A stretch of 64,000 nucleotides of DNA from contig CAVVCH010000015.1 of assembly GCA_963746605.1 (NCBI GenBank), positions 90,865-154,864 of the forward strand, in the 5' to 3' direction. This stretch comes from CAVQSS01 sp963746605. GTDB taxonomy: Bacteria > Desulfobacterota > RBG-13-43-22. The notes under the pieces are model-generated. The model saw only the letters and a list, made by a program, of their open reading frames with translations. It made no database searches and had not been told where the DNA came from. The translations under genes and the position numbers were made by a program. Below are positions 42,393-51,860 of this stretch, piece by piece (the stretch's first letter is position 1; every line of letters starts with the position of its first letter).

Positions 42393-42866
42393 ATGGCCGT
42401 TTCGGTAAAACAGATCCCCGATGGATATCATACTGTAAACGCTTATCTGACCATACAGGACGCCGCGGGGGCCATCGCTTTCTATAAAAAGGCCTTCGGA
42501 GCGGAAGAATTGCTCCGCCTGGACGGGCCCCAGGGAAAGGTGGCCCACGCCGCACTTCGGCTGGGCGATTCCACCATCATGCTGTCCGACGAAATGCCCG
42601 GCGGCCAATGCCAGTCGCCCCAATCGTTGGGGGGTACGACGATCACGCTTTTTGTATACGTCCCGGATGTTGACCGGACCTTCAATCAGGCCGTGGCCGC
42701 CGGGGCCCAGGTAGTCATGCCGGTTGCGGATATGTTCTGGGGCGACCGTTTCGGCCAGGTGACCGACCCCTTCGGTCACTCCTGGGGGATAGGCACCCAT
42801 AAGGAAGACCTGAGTCCCGAGGAGCTTCAAAAACGCGTTAGGATCGCCATGGCTCAAATGGGGTAA
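42393..42866 (+). CDS. VOC-superfamily (glyoxalase/PhnB-like) protein
   Basis: 157 residues, GGAGG before ATG. It reads YHTVNAYLTIQDAAGAIAFY KKAFGAEELLR, HAALRLGDSTIMLSDE and DRFGQVTDPFGHSWGIGTHK, matching PhnB/YdcR-like VOC proteins. The two beta-alpha-beta-beta-beta units form a dimer with a metal site; substrate is unknown. Confidence 0.88.
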   Translation: MAVSVKQIPDGYHTVNAYLTIQDAAGAIAFYKKAFGAEELLRLDGPQGKVAHAALRLGDSTIMLSDEMPGGQCQSPQSLGGTTITLFVYVPDVDRTFNQAVAAGAQVVMPVADMFWGDRFGQVTDPFGHSWGIGTHKEDLSPEELQKRVRIAMAQMG

Positions 42867-42945
42867 AGGCAGCAGGCGGAGATTTTAGGCCAGACAACAG
42901 GGGCCCAAAATCCGTTGGAGATTGAGACCGGCGATTTTTTCCCGA

Positions 42946-44049
42946 TTAGGAAAAAATCTTGAACAGCTTGGAGCCGCCCTTCTTGGAGTCCAGTTCCTGA
43001 AACTCCCGTAGCAACTCCTCCTGCCGTCGGCTTAGCTTGGTCGGGATCTTGACTTCCAGGTGGATGATTTGATCGCCTCTGCCGGACCCGCGGACATGGG
43101 GAAACCCCTCGCCTTTCAACTTCAAGGTCTGGCCATACTGGGCGCCCTTGGGGACGGTGAGCTTTTTATTGCCTTTTAAAGTCGGCACTTCCACTTCGGT
43201 CCCCAAGGCCGCCTGAACCATGGAGATCGGTATGGAACATAGGACATCATCCCCTTCCCGGTGGAAAAACTCATGTTCTTCCACATAGACGACCACATAG
43301 AGGTCCCCCGGAGGGCCGCCGTGAGTCCCGCCCTCACCCTGGCCTCGAAAACGCAGCCTGGAACCGCCGGCAATGCCGGGGGGGATCTTTAAGTTCAAGG
43401 TCTTGGTCTTCTCTATCCGACCCTGGCCCTGACAGGCTTTGCAAGGATGGGTGTTAATCCGGCCCTGGCCGTAACAGTGGGGGCAGGGGGTGCTGATCCG
43501 GAAGAAACCCTGGGATTGAACGACCTGGCCTCTTCCGCCGCAGGTAGAGCAGATTTCGGGTTGGGTGCCCGGTTCCATCCCGTTTCCCTGGCACTCGGGA
43601 CAGGACTCCAGCCGGGGGATGCTGATTTCCATTTCTTTCCCCTGGGCCGCTTCCATGAAAGAAATGGATAGATCGTAGCGCAGGTCCGCTCCCTCCCGGG
43701 CCCGCGAGGCCCCGCCGCGTCCCTTCCGGCCGAACCCGAAAAAGTCCTCAAAGATATCGCTGAAACTGGAAAAAATGTCCTCAAACCCGCTGAATCCGGA
43801 AAAGCCGGTATTGCGCAAGCCCTCATGGCCGTAGCGGTCATACAGTTCCCTCTTCTGGGCGTCGTGCAAGACCTCATAGGCCTCGGCAGCCTCTTTGAAA
43901 CGCTCCTCGGCTTCCTTGTCTCCCGGGTTGCGATCGGGATGGTACTGGAGGGCCATTTTCCGGTAGGCCTTCTTGATCTCCTCTTCGTTGGACTGCTGGG
44001 AAACCCCCAGGATTTCGTAATAATCGCGCTTGTGGTTATTCGTGGTCAT
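42946..44049 (-). CDS. dnaJ: chaperone DnaJ (Hsp40)
   Basis: 367 residues. J domain (~8-75) with HPD in YHPDRNPGD; Gly/Phe-rich region (~78-115, GFSGFSGFEDIFSSFSDIFE); four zinc motifs CPECQGNG, CSTCGGRG, CPHCYGQG, CKACQGQG (~150-212); and the C-terminal substrate domains. Stimulates DnaK. Unusually it is last in an operon behind a Gld-like ABC transporter, DUF4340 and TPR-like genes, and its start overlaps the TPR-like gene by 14 bases. No dnaK or grpE is near, and no CIRCE precedes it. Confidence 0.95.
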   Translation of the reverse strand: MTTNNHKRDYYEILGVSQQSNEEEIKKAYRKMALQYHPDRNPGDKEAEERFKEAAEAYEVLHDAQKRELYDRYGHEGLRNTGFSGFSGFEDIFSSFSDIFEDFFGFGRKGRGGASRAREGADLRYDLSISFMEAAQGKEMEISIPRLESCPECQGNGMEPGTQPEICSTCGGRGQVVQSQGFFRISTPCPHCYGQGRINTHPCKACQGQGRIEKTKTLNLKIPPGIAGGSRLRFRGQGEGGTHGGPPGDLYVVVYVEEHEFFHREGDDVLCSIPISMVQAALGTEVEVPTLKGNKKLTVPKGAQYGQTLKLKGEGFPHVRGSGRGDQIIHLEVKIPTKLSRRQEELLREFQELDSKKGGSKLFKIFS

Positions 44050-44431
44050 TTTTTTTGAAATCAGCTAGCAACTGCTCCATCTCCTGAATTTTTGTTTCGT
44101 CGGCCAGCGCCTTGAATGCGGCTAGGGCCTGGTGCCATCGGCCCTGGGAAAGGGCCTTTTCTCCAATCAATTTCCAATCCGCCGAATCCGGATTTTCTTT
44201 CAGAAACCGGCAGGCCTGCTTATATAAAAAGGGATCACCTTCTTCCAATCCCTTTTTCTTGAGCGTTTGCAGCCCTTCCGGGTCCGGTGCCCGCTCAAAA
44301 AACTCCAGGGCCTCCATCCAGCGTCCCTGCTTCAGAACCTCTTGTCCCAACTTGATCAGGGTCTCGTGATCGGTCGTCGCCTCTTGAATCAAGTCCCGTT
44401 TTTTTAAACAGCTTATGAACGCTTTGGCCAT
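44036..44431 (-). CDS. TPR-like helical protein
   Basis: 131 residues, no signal or membrane segment. It shows two to three tetratricopeptide-like helix pairs: LIKLGQEVLKQGRWMEALEF FERAP and LIGEKALSQGRWHQALAAFK AL, with shared W/GRWxxAL spacing. It overlaps the preceding DUF4340 gene's stop by one base and the dnaJ start by 14, so it is translated with dnaJ and may tie the client to DnaJ. Function is inferred from context only. Confidence 0.7.
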   Translation of the reverse strand: MAKAFISCLKKRDLIQEATTDHETLIKLGQEVLKQGRWMEALEFFERAPDPEGLQTLKKKGLEEGDPFLYKQACRFLKENPDSADWKLIGEKALSQGRWHQALAAFKALADETKIQEMEQLLADFKKNDHE

Positions 44432-45402
44432 CAGGAATCCTTTTTACCCGACAAACCTCCGGGTCGTTTCTCCGGTAAAGGCTTTTCTTCCCATCCGGTG
44501 AGATCAGCGGGGATCTTCTTTAAAATCGCTCCCTCAATAATCAGGGTCGAAGGGTGCAACCCACTGCGGGCGTAGAATCCCTTCCCGGCGGCCTCAGTCC
44601 CGATCCACAGGTCTTCGGTCTTTTTCTCTTTTTCCCCGCCGGTCAGCCGGATCCGGTAGGCGGGGTCCTTCAACCCCCATCCGGGGCTCTCCGGTTCCCC
44701 ATCCAGAAACTCCTTGGCCTTGACCCAAGTCAGGTCCAGGACCAGGGATTCCACCCGGTTTTTATCCAACCGCTTCTCGGGTTTCCCTTTCTCCACCCAA
44801 CCCTGGGGCGTTTTGACCAACTGCAGGCTCTTTTTTCCGATCCCGATTTCCAGGCCTTGAATCTGATCCGGGGTCAAGGAAAAGACTTTTTTCTCCCTCA
44901 AGGCTAAGACATCGCGATCCAGCTCCTTGATGGTAAAGGCCTCTACCAGATAAATATCCGGGAGGTGGGAAGCTTTGACGTACTGGGTCTGGCCGGCTAC
45001 GGTTTTGGAACCCAGAAGGAGTTCGAATTTTTTTCCCTGGGTGGTGAAGTCGATGCGGACCAGGGGCGGGTTCAGGCCGAATTCGTTCAGGTCCTTCCCC
45101 CCGGAAAGGAACTTCCGCTCCGGTTTCAGGCTGCCCAAGGCCTGCAACACCCCGTCCACAACCACCGGGTCGGCCGAGGCGGAAAAGGGCTTGACCATCT
45201 CCCACGTTTTATTTTTTTTTAGCTCGATGACCGATTCCCCCCGCTGCCAGCGGATTTCCTGAATGGTCCCCGGGGTGAGATTAAAAATGGGGGCTTGCTC
45301 GCCTTCTTTGGCCTGGCGGGGAACAAACAACTCCGAAGCGACGAACGCCCCGGCCACCACCACCAGGACGGCCAGATAAACCCAGACTTTCTTCCAGCTC
45401 AA
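44431..45402 (-). CDS. DUF4340 membrane-anchored protein
   Basis: 323 residues. N-terminal transmembrane segment (~6-24, VWVYLAVLVVVAGAFVASEL), then repeats of a beta-rich DUF4340 unit (WQRGESVIELKKNKTWEMVK; GLEIGIGKKSLQLVKTPQGW). DUF4340 proteins almost always sit directly behind GldG-like genes and are presumed to act outside the membrane with the ABC complex. Its start overlaps the stop of the GldG-like gene by four bases. Confidence 0.85.
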   Translation of the reverse strand: MSWKKVWVYLAVLVVVAGAFVASELFVPRQAKEGEQAPIFNLTPGTIQEIRWQRGESVIELKKNKTWEMVKPFSASADPVVVDGVLQALGSLKPERKFLSGGKDLNEFGLNPPLVRIDFTTQGKKFELLLGSKTVAGQTQYVKASHLPDIYLVEAFTIKELDRDVLALREKKVFSLTPDQIQGLEIGIGKKSLQLVKTPQGWVEKGKPEKRLDKNRVESLVLDLTWVKAKEFLDGEPESPGWGLKDPAYRIRLTGGEKEKKTEDLWIGTEAAGKGFYARSGLHPSTLIIEGAILKKIPADLTGWEEKPLPEKRPGGLSGKKDS

Positions 45403-46793
45403 CGGGCCTTTCTCCTTTGCCGCCAGACCATGATCCCGATGGAGATTATCAGCAAGGGGATCAGGACCAGGGGAATCCAGAAAAATATCTGGCCTTGAAC
45501 GGCGGACAAGGTCAAGGGCTTGACCGGAGTTTTGGCGGGCCGGATGCTCATGAGCTGGGCTTCTTCGGTCAGGAAATTGATGGTATTTAGGAACAGGTCC
45601 CCGTTTCCGGCCTGGTTGAAATAACCGTTACTGGCAAAGTCCGAGTCCCCGAAAACCGCCAGGCGGGCCGGCTGAGGTTGCGGCCCCTCTTTTTTGGCCC
45701 CAGCGCCGGCCGTCGAAGGTTTGATATTGATCAGCACGGCTAAATTGAGCGGCCCTTTTTTATCCTGTCCTTCATCAAAAGCCGCTTCTCCTTTTTCCAG
45801 CTTGGCTTTGTTGGTTTCCGCCCAACTGGCAGGAGAGGACTGAACCAGCACCTCCGTGGTGATCCCCGGGGGTAGGGGAGCGGTGAAATCCAGGGATCGG
45901 GCCGTGGGGAAAAAAGTCGCCACCTTGAATTTTTCCGTGATCGGATGCTGGCCATAGACCCCGGCCATGGGGATCAGATAATCGCCGCCAAAGGCCCGGC
46001 TCATGCGGTCGATGATAATATCATTCCCCAAGGTCAGCCCGTAGGCGCCGACCCATTCCTTCAGACCGGCATCCAGAAAAGGCTCCAAGAGGAGGAATAC
46101 TTTCCCGCCCCCGGCCAGGTATTTTTTAAGGTCTTCCAGTTCCACCGGCATAAAGGGTTTTCTCGGCCCGGCGATAACCAGGCAACCGGTATCCGCCGGC
46201 AGGCCCGAACCGGTCAGGAGACTTTGTTCCTCCACCCGGTAGTTTTCCTTTTCCAAGATACCTTTGGCAAAAGACATGCCTTCCCGTTGGGTTTCCTGCA
46301 GGCTCCGTTCTCCGTGACCGGTGGTGAAAACCACTTTCTTGACTTTTTGTTGGCTCAGACGCAGCAGGGCGTTGGTGATCCCCTCTTCATCGACCGTATT
46401 GGCGCTCTGGGTCCGGCCCGCGGATTCCAGGACCAGGGTGCCGTAATTGCGGACCCCGTACTTTTGGGCCAGTGAGGGCTGGCGGTCGGGATCGATGAAT
46501 TGATAATGGATCTTGGAATTAATGGTGCTATAGTTGTCCAGAATGTCTTTGGCTTTCTTCCGGGTCGGATGGCCTTCCTGGAAAAAGGCCCGGATCCAGA
46601 CCTCCTGATGGATGTTCTTGAGGATATTCCGGGACTGGTCGGATAGGGAATGACGGCGGCCTTCGGTTAAATCCGCCCGTCCGGGGAAGCGATATAGTAT
46701 CAAATTAATCCCCACCAGGATGGCGATAAAAATAAAACTCACTAAGGTGATAAGGGACCCTTCTTTCCAGCGGGTCGAGGGGCGTTCAACCAT
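45399..46793 (-). CDS. GldG-family auxiliary component of an ABC transporter
   Basis: 464 residues. One N-terminal helix (~16-34) and one C-terminal helix (~435-457, FFWIPLVLIPLLIISIGIMV) with a large extracytoplasmic domain between. The segment KIHYQFIDPDRQPSLAQKYG VRNYGTLVLE and VFTTGHGERSLQETQREG fits the ABC_transp_aux/GldG family. In Bacteroidetes GldAFG drives gliding secretion; in other phyla the same set has an unknown role. In this window it is followed by DUF4340, as is usual. Confidence 0.85.
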   Translation of the reverse strand: MVERPSTRWKEGSLITLVSFIFIAILVGINLILYRFPGRADLTEGRRHSLSDQSRNILKNIHQEVWIRAFFQEGHPTRKKAKDILDNYSTINSKIHYQFIDPDRQPSLAQKYGVRNYGTLVLESAGRTQSANTVDEEGITNALLRLSQQKVKKVVFTTGHGERSLQETQREGMSFAKGILEKENYRVEEQSLLTGSGLPADTGCLVIAGPRKPFMPVELEDLKKYLAGGGKVFLLLEPFLDAGLKEWVGAYGLTLGNDIIIDRMSRAFGGDYLIPMAGVYGQHPITEKFKVATFFPTARSLDFTAPLPPGITTEVLVQSSPASWAETNKAKLEKGEAAFDEGQDKKGPLNLAVLINIKPSTAGAGAKKEGPQPQPARLAVFGDSDFASNGYFNQAGNGDLFLNTINFLTEEAQLMSIRPAKTPVKPLTLSAVQGQIFFWIPLVLIPLLIISIGIMVWRQRRKAR

Positions 46794-46850
46794 ATCTGCT
46801 TCTCTTGTCTCTATTCTTGATTAAGGGATTGGGCTATCGTGTACCCGGAC

Positions 46851-47621
46851 TTATCCCCGGATTTTTTGGGAATCCAGGTAGCGAAGGGTTAAAAAAATAA
46901 AAAAAGCCGAAAAGGTCAGGTAATAACCGATATCCCGGGTATCGAGGACCCCCTTGGTGAAGGAGTCCAGGTGTTCCAGAATAGACAGATAATTAACCAC
47001 CTTGCCCACCGCCGGTCCGGAAACCGCCCCGGCCCAGCCGATCATCCAGAACAGAAGCAGAGCCCCGAACCCCAGGACGGCCGCAATGATTTGATTCTGG
47101 GTCAGGGCCGAAACAAAGAGCCCCAGAGCGACAAAACCGGCGGTCATGAGGACCAATCCGCCGTACCCGGCCCAGACCACCCCCCACTCGAAATCTCCTA
47201 CCCAGGAAAGCAGAAGGACATAGATCAGGGTTACCGCCAGGAGGATCACCAGGACCAGAAGGGTGGCGGCGTATTTTCCCAGCAGAATCGCCAGATTCCG
47301 GAGGGGATAGGTCAACAGCAATTCCATGGTCCCGTTTTTCTTTTCCTCCGCGATCAGTCGCATGGTCAACAGGGGAACGATCAGGAGCAGGATGACGCTG
47401 ATGTCGTCCATCAAGGGTTTAATAACCATCTCGTTCAAATTAACCTGACTCCCCATAAAGGCGTTCTGGGCCGCCTGAAAACTGATCAGACTGTAATAGG
47501 CTACGCCGGTATAGAAAAAATATCCGGCGATGGTTAGAAAGATGGTGCCGACTACATAAAATATAGGGGAAGCAAAAAAAGCGTAGATTTCTTTTTTAAA
47601 GACGGCCCCGAACCCCTTCAT
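46851..47621 (-). CDS. ABC transporter permease (GldF-like, ABC-2 type)
   Basis: 256 residues from ATG 47621, which overlaps the ATPase stop by four bases. Six predicted helices, including YVVGTIFLTIAGYFFYTGVA, ISVILLLIVPLLTMRLIAEE and TLLVLVILLAVTLIYVLLLS. The motif MRLIAEEKKNGTMELLLTYP is the cytoplasmic coupling loop of ABC-2 permeases. Partner of the ATPase upstream. Confidence 0.9.
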   Translation of the reverse strand: MKGFGAVFKKEIYAFFASPIFYVVGTIFLTIAGYFFYTGVAYYSLISFQAAQNAFMGSQVNLNEMVIKPLMDDISVILLLIVPLLTMRLIAEEKKNGTMELLLTYPLRNLAILLGKYAATLLVLVILLAVTLIYVLLLSWVGDFEWGVVWAGYGGLVLMTAGFVALGLFVSALTQNQIIAAVLGFGALLLFWMIGWAGAVSGPAVGKVVNYLSILEHLDSFTKGVLDTRDIGYYLTFSAFFIFLTLRYLDSQKIRG

Positions 47622-48601
47622 GATTCTCCTCCGGTCATTTCCATCTCCGGTACTTTCCCCTTCGGTTCTTCTGCGGCCGGTTCTTCGGTCACCAACTGGA
47701 CAAAAATCTCCTCCAGGCTTAATTCCTGGCTGCGCATTTCCAGCAAGTCCCAACCCTGCTGCACCACCGTCCGGCTGATATCCGCCCGGACGTCCAGTTC
47801 TTTCTGCATTTCGAGTTCGTAGGCCCCCTCGTTGTCCCGGGGTTCGATCCTCAGAATCCCGTTTATGGCTGCCAGGGTGGGCAGGATGGCCTCCCGCGGC
47901 CCTCGGATGGTCAATTGGAGCTTCCGGGAACTTTGTAGCTGGGTTGTGAGGCTCGAAACGGTATCAATGGCCACAATATGCCCTTGATTCAGGATGATCA
48001 CTTTCTGGCAGATCTGGCTGATCTCGGGGAGAATATGAGAACTGAGCAGGATAGTCCGTTCCCGGCCAAGGGACTTGATCAATTGCCGGATCTCAATGAC
48101 TTGGGCTGGATCCAGACCGATAGTCGGTTCATCCAGAATCAGCACCGGCGGGTCGTTCAACAGGGCTTGGGCCAATCCCACTCGCTGCCGAAATCCTTTC
48201 GAAAGGTGGCCGATAATCCTTTCCCGAACCGGCCCCAGGCCGCAATCATCCGCCACCTTGGCCGAGGCGGTTTTTGCGTTTCGGCTGGGGACGCCTTTGG
48301 CTTGGGCCGCGAAGGAAAGGAAGCCCTCGACGGTCATTTCACTATAGAGGGGGTTATTTTCCGGTAAGTAGCCAATTTTTTGCCGGACACCCAGTGAATC
48401 CCGGGAGATATCCAAACCATCGATCCGGGCCTGCCCCGAGGTCGGGGGGAGAAAGCAGGTCAGGATTTTCATGGTCGTTGTCTTCCCGGCCCCGTTGGGA
48501 CCTAAAAAACCTACCACTTCTCCCTGGCCCACCTTAAAGGACAGGTCCGATATCGCCGGAACCAGACCGTAATATTTGGTTAAATGTTCAACTTCAATCA
48601 T
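47618..48601 (-). CDS. ABC transporter ATPase (GldA-like)
   Basis: 327 residues. Walker A GPNGAGKTTTM (~34-44), Q loop, signature LSKGFRQRVGLAQAL (~134-148), Walker B VLILDEPTIGLDP, and switch His in LLSSHILPE. C-terminal ~90 residues form a DrrA/GldA-type extension (TLQ...LELEMQKELDV). First gene of the six-gene run ending in dnaJ. Confidence 0.93.
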   Translation of the reverse strand: MIEVEHLTKYYGLVPAISDLSFKVGQGEVVGFLGPNGAGKTTTMKILTCFLPPTSGQARIDGLDISRDSLGVRQKIGYLPENNPLYSEMTVEGFLSFAAQAKGVPSRNAKTASAKVADDCGLGPVRERIIGHLSKGFRQRVGLAQALLNDPPVLILDEPTIGLDPAQVIEIRQLIKSLGRERTILLSSHILPEISQICQKVIILNQGHIVAIDTVSSLTTQLQSSRKLQLTIRGPREAILPTLAAINGILRIEPRDNEGAYELEMQKELDVRADISRTVVQQGWDLLEMRSQELSLEEIFVQLVTEEPAAEEPKGKVPEMEMTGGES

Positions 48602-48915
48602 AATGAACTATTTTTGGATAAACCTTTCCTTCCCCTGCTGTGAGGGGTGCCTGTTTTTTAATCATTTATCTACGGCTTGTCAAGTTATTACGCCTGGACC
48701 GAGGGACCTTTTTGGACCTGCTTTAAATAAAAAATTAGTAAGTTAGGCACGGTTTGAAATCCGGAGTATTTTTGGAAAACCCTTTCGCCGAGACCCGGCG
48801 GCCGTGCCAGATATAGGGGGTATCCGCTCAAAGGGACCTGGCGTCAAAAAATGATTTATCCCTTTGTGCAAATTACCATTGAAAGAATCTTACCATTAAA
48901 GGATAATCTGAAGCC
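48602..48915. other. divergent intergenic region
   Basis: About 310 bases between the ABC operon (minus) and the zinc ribbon gene (plus). It should hold both promoters. No strong hexamer pair or hairpin stands out. Confidence 0.4.
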
Positions 48916-49188
48916 ATGGACGAGCGAAACTTTTACGACGAGACCCCCGAGACGAAGAAAACCATCTACACCTGTCCGAAGTGCCGCCAGGAAGCCGAGT
49001 TTCCGGTTCGCTGGCTCAGGCGCACCAAGAAGAAGAAACTGCCGCCGGGCGCCGGTGAACTGGACCGGGCCAAATTCGCCAAGGCCCGGGATTACCTGGT
49101 GCGGGTGGACGATTTCCTGACCTGCCCCAACCCCCGTTGCCGGCGCCGGTTTGAAATTCCCAATTTTCAAACCGTTGCCTATCTTTAA
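48916..49188 (+). CDS. small zinc-ribbon protein
   Basis: 90 residues. Two Cys pairs, CPKCRQEAEF (~20-23) and CPNPRCRRRF (~70-75), would bind one zinc; the middle is basic (RWLRRTKKKKLPPG). Related to other small bacterial zinc-ribbon proteins of unknown function. It ends ~70 bases before the threonine dehydratase start. Confidence 0.65.
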   Translation: MDERNFYDETPETKKTIYTCPKCRQEAEFPVRWLRRTKKKKLPPGAGELDRAKFAKARDYLVRVDDFLTCPNPRCRRRFEIPNFQTVAYL

Positions 49189-49258
49189 CATTAAAAAGAA
49201 TCCGTCCGTGGATCATAACTGCCTCTTTGAGACGGGGAAGAAAGTAGGCGACGAAGAA

Positions 49259-50539
49259 ATGGCGCCCGTTACTTTTGACTCTATTTGCCGGGCGGCCGAG
49301 CTGATCAAGGGGCAGATCATAGAAACCCCCTGTGTCCCTTCCTCTACCCTTTCCCAAATCACCGGGTGCGAGGTTATTTTAAAATTTGAGATTTTTCAAT
49401 TTACCGCCTCCTTCAAGGAACGGGGGGCCCTGGTAAAACTGCTTTCCTTGTCGGCCGAAGAGAGAAAACAAGGGGTGGCGGCCATGTCTGCCGGCAATCA
49501 CGGGTTGGCCGTGGCCTACCATGCCCGACGTCTAGGCATCCCGGCCGTGATCGTTATGCCGCGGAACACCCCCAATATCAAGGTGGAACAGGCCGTTTCG
49601 TTTGGCGCCGAAGTGATCTTGGAAGGTTCCGGGGTGGATGAAGCCGGTATTCTGGCCAAAAAACTGGCGGAGGAAAGAGGGCTTTGTTTTATCCACCCTT
49701 ACGATGACGAAAGGGTGATCGCCGGTCAGGGTACGATCGCCCTGGAGATGTTGCGCGCCTTCCCGGATCTTGAAGTGCTCATCGCCCCGGTCGGCGGCGG
49801 AGGCCTCCTCGCCGGCCTGGCTATCGCGGCCAAATCGCTTCGGCCTTCGATAGAACTATTCGGTGTCGAGTCCGTCCGGTTTCCTTCCATGGAACAGGCC
49901 CTGAAATCTCTTTCTGTTGAATGCCACCCGCCCACCATCGCTGAAGGCATTGCGGTCAGGCAACCGGGCCGCTTGACCCTGCCCGTTATCCGGCGGTTGG
50001 TGAATGAAATCCTCCTGGTGGATGAGCCGGAACTGGAGCAAGCGGTTCTGCTTTTATTGGAAGTGGAAAAGGCCGTAGTCGAAGGGGCCGGGGCTGCGGG
50101 CTTGGCCCCTTTACTTCAAAAAAACCGGCGCTTCCGGGGAAAGAAAGTTGGAATCGTTCTTTCCGGGGGAAATATCGATCTTCAGATTCTTTCTGCCATC
50201 ATTCAGCGAGGGCTGGTCCGATCCGGACGGTTGGTTCGTCTTTTTATAGCGATCCGGGATATTCCCGGCGCCTTGTCGGAGGTAACCCGTTTGCTGGGGG
50301 AATGGGGGGCCAATATCATCGAGGTTCATCATCAAAGGGCCTTCACTACCTTGCCCCTCCAGACCACCGAGGTGGAGTTCGTACTTCAGACTCGCGGCCT
50401 GGCCCATTGGAAAGAGATCCTGCGGGAGCTTTACCGCGCCAACTATTCCGTCCGTCTGATGGACAAAGGTCCGGAGATGGCGGAAGCGAATCTGTTGTTA
50501 AATCCCATTATTCCTAATCAAGGAGGACCGAATGTATAA
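49259..50539 (+). CDS. ilvA: threonine ammonia-lyase with C-terminal ACT domain
   Basis: 426 residues from ATG 49259; in-frame upstream ATG 49151 overlaps the previous gene and adds no conserved sequence. PLP lysine in FTASFKERGAL (~57-67), PLP-phosphate loop GGGGLLAGLAIAA, SAGNHGLAVAYHA. The ACT domain (~325-426, VRLFIAIRDIPGALSEVTRL) is the shorter single-ACT form found in catabolic/biosynthetic hybrids. Makes 2-oxobutanoate from threonine for isoleucine. Ends overlapping gpmA by eight bases. Confidence 0.93.
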   Translation: MAPVTFDSICRAAELIKGQIIETPCVPSSTLSQITGCEVILKFEIFQFTASFKERGALVKLLSLSAEERKQGVAAMSAGNHGLAVAYHARRLGIPAVIVMPRNTPNIKVEQAVSFGAEVILEGSGVDEAGILAKKLAEERGLCFIHPYDDERVIAGQGTIALEMLRAFPDLEVLIAPVGGGGLLAGLAIAAKSLRPSIELFGVESVRFPSMEQALKSLSVECHPPTIAEGIAVRQPGRLTLPVIRRLVNEILLVDEPELEQAVLLLLEVEKAVVEGAGAAGLAPLLQKNRRFRGKKVGIVLSGGNIDLQILSAIIQRGLVRSGRLVRLFIAIRDIPGALSEVTRLLGEWGANIIEVHHQRAFTTLPLQTTEVEFVLQTRGLAHWKEILRELYRANYSVRLMDKGPEMAEANLLLNPIIPNQGGPNV

Positions 50540-51281
50540 AGTAGTGTTGCTGCGGCATGGAGAGAGCGTCTGGAACAAGGAAAACCTTTTTACCGGGTGG
50601 ACCGACGTGGACCTTTCGGAAAAAGGCCTGGCGGAAGCCCGGGAGGCCGGGCGGATTCTCAAGGAACAGGGGTTCACCTTCGACCTGGCCTACACCTCGG
50701 TCTTGAAACGGGCCATCCGGACCCTGTGGATCGTCATGGATGAGATGGACCTCATGTGGATACCCGTCATCCGGAACTGGCGTTTGAATGAAAGGCACTA
50801 CGGCGCCCTCCAGGGGTTGAACAAGGCCGAGACCGCGGATAAATACGGGATGGACCAGGTGAAAATCTGGCGGCGCAGCTACGACATCCGTCCACCGGCC
50901 CTGACGGCGGATGATCCCCGCTATCCGGGAAAAGACCCACGCTACGCCGATCTGAAGCCGGAGGAGCTCCCGTTGACCGAATGCCTCAAAGATACGGTGG
51001 AGCGATTTCTGCCCTATTGGCAGGGTATGATCGGACCTTCCGTCAAGGCCGGGAAACGGGTGCTGGTCACCGCCCACGGCAACAGCCTCCGATCGCTGGT
51101 GAAATACCTGGACCATATCGGCGAAGAAGAGATCGTGGGACTTAATATCCCCACCGGCATCCCCCTCGTCTATGAACTGGATGAAGATCTTCGGCCGATC
51201 CGCCATTATTACCTGGGGGACGAGGAGGCGATAAAGAAGGCGGCCCAGGCCGTGGCCGATCAATTGAAGAAGAAGACTTGA
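50532..51281 (+). CDS. gpmA: 2,3-bisphosphoglycerate-dependent phosphoglycerate mutase
   Basis: 249 residues, standard length. Catalytic His in LLRHGESVWNKENLFTGWTD (~7-26), the second in VTAHGNSLRSLVKYL, and Glu in LNERHYGALQGLNKAETA. Interconverts 3- and 2-phosphoglycerate in glycolysis/gluconeogenesis. Shine-Dalgarno AAGGAGG sits within the ilvA 3' end. Confidence 0.96.
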   Translation: MYKVVLLRHGESVWNKENLFTGWTDVDLSEKGLAEAREAGRILKEQGFTFDLAYTSVLKRAIRTLWIVMDEMDLMWIPVIRNWRLNERHYGALQGLNKAETADKYGMDQVKIWRRSYDIRPPALTADDPRYPGKDPRYADLKPEELPLTECLKDTVERFLPYWQGMIGPSVKAGKRVLVTAHGNSLRSLVKYLDHIGEEEIVGLNIPTGIPLVYELDEDLRPIRHYYLGDEEAIKKAAQAVADQLKKKT

Positions 51282-51322
51282 AAATCCAAGGATGAAGAAT
51301 ATCTCCTGCAGCGTTGGTTGGA

Positions 51323-51850
51323 CTATCGAAGAAACCGTTCTTTCTCGCTGAAAATGCAGCCGCAATAGGGTTGGCGATAGAGGCCGAGGGCTTTGGACTC
51401 TTTGACCCCTTCGGACCAGCCGTCTCGAAAATCCTGGTAATAAAAGGGAATCTGATAGCGGCTGCCGATTTCCTCCCCCGCTTCGCGGATCCAGTCATGC
51501 TTTTGGTAGCGGCTGTAGAGCAGGGTGGTGGTGAAGGCCTCGAAGGATTGCGCGCGGGCTTCCTGCGCGGCGGCCGTGAGCCGCATCCGGTAGCAGGTTC
51601 GGCAACGGTCCGGTCCCCAGGGGCGGCTCTGCGCTAGAAATTCCTCGAGGTCGTAGCCCGGATTAAAGAGGACCTCCAGGTCCGCCTTTTGGGCGTACTC
51701 CTCTAGGGTGGCTTTCCGCTTGGCGAATTCGCGGTAGGGATGGATGTTGGGATTGTAGAAATACCCGCTGATCTGGTGGTTCTGTTCCCGGAGGACTTTC
51801 AGGGGGTAGATGGTGCAGGGGGCGCAGCAGGTGTGCAGCAGCAGTTTCAT
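51323..51850 (-). CDS. queH: epoxyqueuosine reductase QueH
   Basis: 175 residues. Cys motifs: LLHTCCAPCTIYP (Cys9, 10, 13), CRTCYRMRL (~83-91) and YCGCIFSEKE near the C-terminus. These fit the QueH family (formerly DUF208), an iron-sulfur enzyme that replaces QueG in many anaerobes and reduces epoxyqueuosine to queuosine in tRNA. It is convergent with gpmA, 10 bases from sucD, and in the same direction as sucDC. Confidence 0.92.
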   Translation of the reverse strand: MKLLLHTCCAPCTIYPLKVLREQNHQISGYFYNPNIHPYREFAKRKATLEEYAQKADLEVLFNPGYDLEEFLAQSRPWGPDRCRTCYRMRLTAAAQEARAQSFEAFTTTLLYSRYQKHDWIREAGEEIGSRYQIPFYYQDFRDGWSEGVKESKALGLYRQPYCGCIFSEKERFLR

Positions 51851-51860
51851 ATAGTTATTT

